Under the pieces are notes generated by a model that worked only from the letters and a program-made list of their open reading frames with translations, did no database searches and had not been told where the DNA came from. DNA of 45,181 nt from Alphaproteobacteria bacterium. Lineage in GTDB: Bacteria > Pseudomonadota > Alphaproteobacteria > Parvibaculales > Parvibaculaceae. The position numbers and the translations under genes are program-made. Positions 42,657 through 45,181 of this stretch are shown here, piece by piece. The number at the start of each line of letters is the position of its first letter. Position 1 is the first letter of the stretch. Location of the stretch: NCBI GenBank assembly GCA_021775935.1, contig JAJFGY010000198.1, positions 1 to 45,181 of the forward strand. Direction: 5' to 3'.

Positions 42657-43691
42657 ATGTCCATCCTTCCTTCTGTCTTGAAGCCCGGCCCCCGTAATTT
42701 GATCACGGACGTTGCTGGGATCAAGGTCGGTCAGGCAGAAGATTTGGGCGCGCGTACAGGCGCCACGGTGATCGTGCCAGATGCGCCGGTGACCGCAGCC
42801 GTCAGCGTTATGGGGGGAGCGCCTGGAACCCGCGAGACAGATGCGCTTGATCCAACCCGCCTCCTGGGCGGTGTGATCGATGCCGTCACGCTGTCTGGTG
42901 GATCAGTCTACGGGCTTGATGCTGCGTCAGGTGTGACGGCATGGCTCGGTGCCCGCGGGCGAGGGTATGAAATTGCGGGAAGTGGTGTGCGTGCCCCCAT
43001 CGTTCCTGCCGCGATCCTGTTTGATCTGTCGAATGGCGGCGATAAGGGCTGGGGAGAAGAACCTCCCTACCGGGCACTGGGGGCCACCGCAGCCGCGAAT
43101 GCGTCTGACACATTTTCCCTTGGTAATTCAGGCGCAGGTTTTGGCGCCCGCGCGGGCAGCATAAAGGGTGGCACGGGCTCCGCATCGCTCGTACGCGACG
43201 ATGGGTTGCAAATTGGTGCGCTGATGGCCGTGAATTCCTACGGCTCAGCCATTGTGCCGGGCTCCAGGTCTTTTTGGGCGGCACCCTTTGAAATGAATGG
43301 TGAGTTTGGTGGCGCGGCATCTGCTGTTCTGCCTGCTAGGGCAGAGTGGCACGAAGGCACCAAGGCGGGCGATGCAGGCCTGCGTCAAAACACAACCATT
43401 GGCATTGTGGCGACGAATGCAGATTTGAGTGCTGCAGAATGTACCCGCATTGCGGTGATGGCGCACGATGGGTTGGCCCGCGCGCTGCGCCCCGCCCATG
43501 CGCCGGTGGATGGCGACGCGATCTTTGTGATTGCGACAGGCGCTTACAGTTTGGACGAAGAGATGCGCGTTCGTCATCTCTCAGAACTGGGTACCTATGC
43601 TGGTGACTGCGTCGCCCGGGCGATTGCCCGTGGTGTCTATGAAGCAGAAACACTCGGCGATGTGATCGCCTATCGCGATGCGGTCAAATGA
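42657..43691 (+). CDS. P1/S58-family peptidase, NylC-like self-processing hydrolase
   Basis: This is a 344-residue member of the DmpA/NylC (P1, S58) group of Ntn amidases or aminopeptidases. The N-terminus has NLITDVAGIKVGQAED, then GATVIVPD and the strongly conserved VMGGAPGTRETDALDP. Next come LSGGSVYGLDAASGV and AVNSYGSAIVPGS. The likely autoproteolysis site is Asn245/Thr246 in RQNTTIGIVATNA, leaving Thr246 as nucleophile as in NylC; this is inferred from family knowledge. No signal peptide is evident, so it may act in the cytosol. ATG 42657 gives the family N-terminus; the upstream 30 codons belong to the leader. It is divergent from ggt. Substrate unknown; D-amino or beta-peptides are possible. 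Confidence 0.88.
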   Translation: MSILPSVLKPGPRNLITDVAGIKVGQAEDLGARTGATVIVPDAPVTAAVSVMGGAPGTRETDALDPTRLLGGVIDAVTLSGGSVYGLDAASGVTAWLGARGRGYEIAGSGVRAPIVPAAILFDLSNGGDKGWGEEPPYRALGATAAANASDTFSLGNSGAGFGARAGSIKGGTGSASLVRDDGLQIGALMAVNSYGSAIVPGSRSFWAAPFEMNGEFGGAASAVLPARAEWHEGTKAGDAGLRQNTTIGIVATNADLSAAECTRIAVMAHDGLARALRPAHAPVDGDAIFVIATGAYSLDEEMRVRHLSELGTYAGDCVARAIARGVYEAETLGDVIAYRDAVK

Positions 43692-43698
43692 TACGCAC

Positions 43699-43727
43699 AA
43701 AAAAGCCCCGCTCCAGGGAGCAGGGCT
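43699..43727 (-). terminator. Rho-independent terminator between convergent genes
   Basis: On the minus strand AGCCCTGCTCC and GGAGCGGGGCT pair almost perfectly over 11 positions around a tiny loop and are followed by six T residues. It ends the lipoprotein transcript. Read on the plus strand the stem is followed by TCTTC, so it may also weakly end the peptidase transcript. Confidence 0.85.
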
Positions 43728-43749
43728 TCTTCAAAATCTGTGGCCGACT

Positions 43750-44859
43750 TTAGCGAACGTAGATGCGGACTTCGTTGGAAGACACGCCAGCGCTCGTGGT
43801 GGCTGAAAGCTGGACCCGGTCAGGTGGCAGGCCCATATCGCTCATAGAGCGGAAAACCCGTTCTGCATTGTCCCGAGACTGGGACTGCGCAAGCTGGACG
43901 TTTGCAGCGGTACCGCCTGCGGGGGAAACCGCAAGAACGGTGAACTCTGCGCCAGGGCGCAGCTCAAGAGCCTGCGACAGCGCAGTGTAGAGTGAGCGCT
44001 CATATTCAACGCCCGGACGGTCGAAGCGAATGGTGACAAGCGGCGGAGTGCCAGGCACTTCACCCGATGCGCGGGTCGATGCAGCAAGGCTGGGAGCTGC
44101 GGAGGGTGTCTGGGAGATGGAGAGCCCACCGCCATAGACCTGACCGCGCTTAATCGCATTAGAGAGCGTGTTGAGCGCCGCGCGTTCGTTCGCCAGATAG
44201 GTGGTCTGGCGCGCAGTGTCTTCGCGCAGCTCGCTGAGCAGGCTGTTGATCACAACAATCGTCTGCTTGGTATTGTCCTGCAGCGTTTCCAGTTGCACAT
44301 GGTCTGCATCAACCGCCCCTGACAGGCCAAAAGTGGCCTGGATTGTGTCAAGCAGGTAGGTCGCCGTGGACGCATCCCCTGCAATCGCAGTTGAGAGTGC
44401 GGTCATATTATTGATGTCGCGGGCCATCTGGTCGAGTTCAGCCTGGGTTTGGTTCCAAGCTGACACGAGATTTGGATTGCCCGGTGTGGTGCCCACCTGC
44501 AGCTTGGCTTCAATCCCCGCTTTGCTCGCGTGATAGGCGCCAGCATGGGTGCTTGTCTGAGAGCGAATGCCCTCAAGTTCTGCTGAGCGGGTGTTCATGG
44601 CTGTCTGAAGCCGCCCCAAATCTCCGCGAAGTTGCCCAACGCGGGTGCCAACGGGCGTTCCCGTCGCTGCTCCCGGCGTGACGGTGAGCCCGGCGGCAGT
44701 GCTTGTGCCAAGTGCGGGGGCGGCGTTTGCGCCTGTTTTGGCCTCATCGCCTGCGACGGTTGGCCAGATGACCTCGTCGGCAAAGGCGCAGCCGCCAAGT
44801 GCGAGAGCCGCACTCAGGGCCAGAAGGCGAAGGCTTTTAGGTCCGATCTGACTCGACAT
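43750..44859 (-). CDS. Putative lipoprotein with OmpA-like C-terminal region
   Basis: I do not recognise the family with certainty. The 369-residue product has a lipoprotein signal ending LGGC (Cys24). A low-complexity Gly/Ala/Thr region (about residues 38-70) follows, then a long helical part with coiled-coil character (LRGDLGRLQTAMNTRSAELE, ELDQMARDINNM, LLSELREDTARQTTYLANER). A linker leads to a C-terminal domain of about 95 residues (VTIRFDRPGVEYERSLYTAL, FTVLAVSPAG, AQSQSRDNAERVFRSMSDMG, VRIYVR). That spacing of strand, repeat unit and ARSQNRA-like helix resembles a degenerate OmpA peptidoglycan-binding fold. It is probably outer-membrane anchored and touches the wall. No Shine-Dalgarno sequence is obvious before ATG 44859. 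Confidence 0.72.
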   Translation of the reverse strand: MSSQIGPKSLRLLALSAALALGGCAFADEVIWPTVAGDEAKTGANAAPALGTSTAAGLTVTPGAATGTPVGTRVGQLRGDLGRLQTAMNTRSAELEGIRSQTSTHAGAYHASKAGIEAKLQVGTTPGNPNLVSAWNQTQAELDQMARDINNMTALSTAIAGDASTATYLLDTIQATFGLSGAVDADHVQLETLQDNTKQTIVVINSLLSELREDTARQTTYLANERAALNTLSNAIKRGQVYGGGLSISQTPSAAPSLAASTRASGEVPGTPPLVTIRFDRPGVEYERSLYTALSQALELRPGAEFTVLAVSPAGGTAANVQLAQSQSRDNAERVFRSMSDMGLPPDRVQLSATTSAGVSSNEVRIYVR

Positions 44860-45181
44860 GATTTTTTAAATCCACACCCGTTATATGGCCGGTTTCTGGG
44901 GGAAATCCTCAGGAAATCGGCAGTTCGGCGGCTTGCTCACCGCATCCATTGATAGAGGAACACCCATATTTTGATGGAACTTCTGAGATTTAGCCGCACT
45001 CACATGTGTGCCAGCCGCCTCCAAATGCCCCATCACCAATCTGGCCTCGATGCCCCTCTTAAAGCCGCCGCGCGATCAACAAGCCGTCATGCGGCACTTC
45101 GCGGATGCGAAAGCAATTTAACCAAAGGGATTCTAGGCCACAAGTCCTTATGGCGAAAGCAAGAAATTAGAAAATCAGGGT
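44860..45181. other. Right-edge stretch with no recognisable gene
   Basis: The last 322 bases carry no open frame longer than about 30 codons that looks coding on either strand, no tRNA and no clear hairpin-terminator. An AT-rich patch next to 44860 may be part of the lipoprotein promoter on the minus strand. A gene may begin beyond the edge. Confidence 0.5.

Overview
The window is ordinary-looking chromosome from an alphaproteobacterium, most likely in or near the Hyphomicrobiales/Parvibaculales. This rests on gene order and families rather than on any marker search. The supporting signs are ffs-dnaX-ybaB-recR, def-fmt-truA running into a convergent dapE-dapD block, an rpmH-rnpA-yidC-engB-argB block, a DUF2336 protein, a membrane-anchored c-type cytochrome, a histidine kinase with an NHDLRN H-box, and small GCGCATCC...GGATGCGC palindromes. 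No tRNA, rRNA, insertion sequence, prophage or CRISPR array was seen.

Layout. 1-7142 (minus strand): a YejABEF-type peptide ABC importer with two tandem solute-binding proteins, cut off inside yejF at the left edge. 7301-7849 (minus): c-type cytochrome with a clear terminator. 8097-9754 (plus): kdsB and pheA. 9758-11658: a TetR repressor divergent from a DUF5360-like membrane protein, with a 32-bp palindrome between them, then an unknown six-helix membrane protein. 11615-12556 (minus): nudC. 12704-15635 (plus): SRP RNA, dnaX, ybaB/ebfC, recR. 15643-18622 (minus): rmuC, an AGCS sodium symporter and DUF2834. 18748-21589 (plus): a cysteine-rich lipoprotein, then def-fmt-truA. 21599-25943 (minus): HAD nucleotidase, dapD, dapE, a membrane protein and murI. 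26068-29105 (plus): a PAS-GGDEF cyclase coupled to a DUF2336 protein. 29139-34492 (minus): rpmH, rnpA, yidC, engB, argB and a double-DUF1036 protein. 34905-40729 (plus): DUF547, TVP38/SNARE-associated membrane protein, FAD disulfide oxidoreductase, histidine kinase, glucokinase. 40726-43691: ggt (minus) divergent from a P1/NylC-type peptidase (plus). 43750-44859 (minus): an unknown lipoprotein. The last 322 bases hold no recognisable gene.

Functionally, most genes are housekeeping: translation start and N-terminal processing (def, fmt), tRNA modification (truA), lysine and peptidoglycan precursors (dapD, dapE, murI), arginine (argB), phenylalanine (pheA), LPS Kdo activation (kdsB), DNA replication and repair (dnaX, recR, rmuC), membrane insertion (ffs, yidC) and ribosome/RNase P (rpmH, rnpA, engB). 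I do not see a self-evident new defence or mobile system. The best candidates for undescribed biology are the DUF547-TVP38-FAD oxidoreductase cluster next to an orphan kinase, the translationally coupled GGDEF/DUF2336 pair inserted into a conserved gene block, the cysteine-rich lipoprotein with a duplicated palindrome at its stop codon, the structured rpmH leader and rpmH-rnpA spacer, and the palindromic operator that overlaps a misleading start codon upstream of the DUF5360-like gene.
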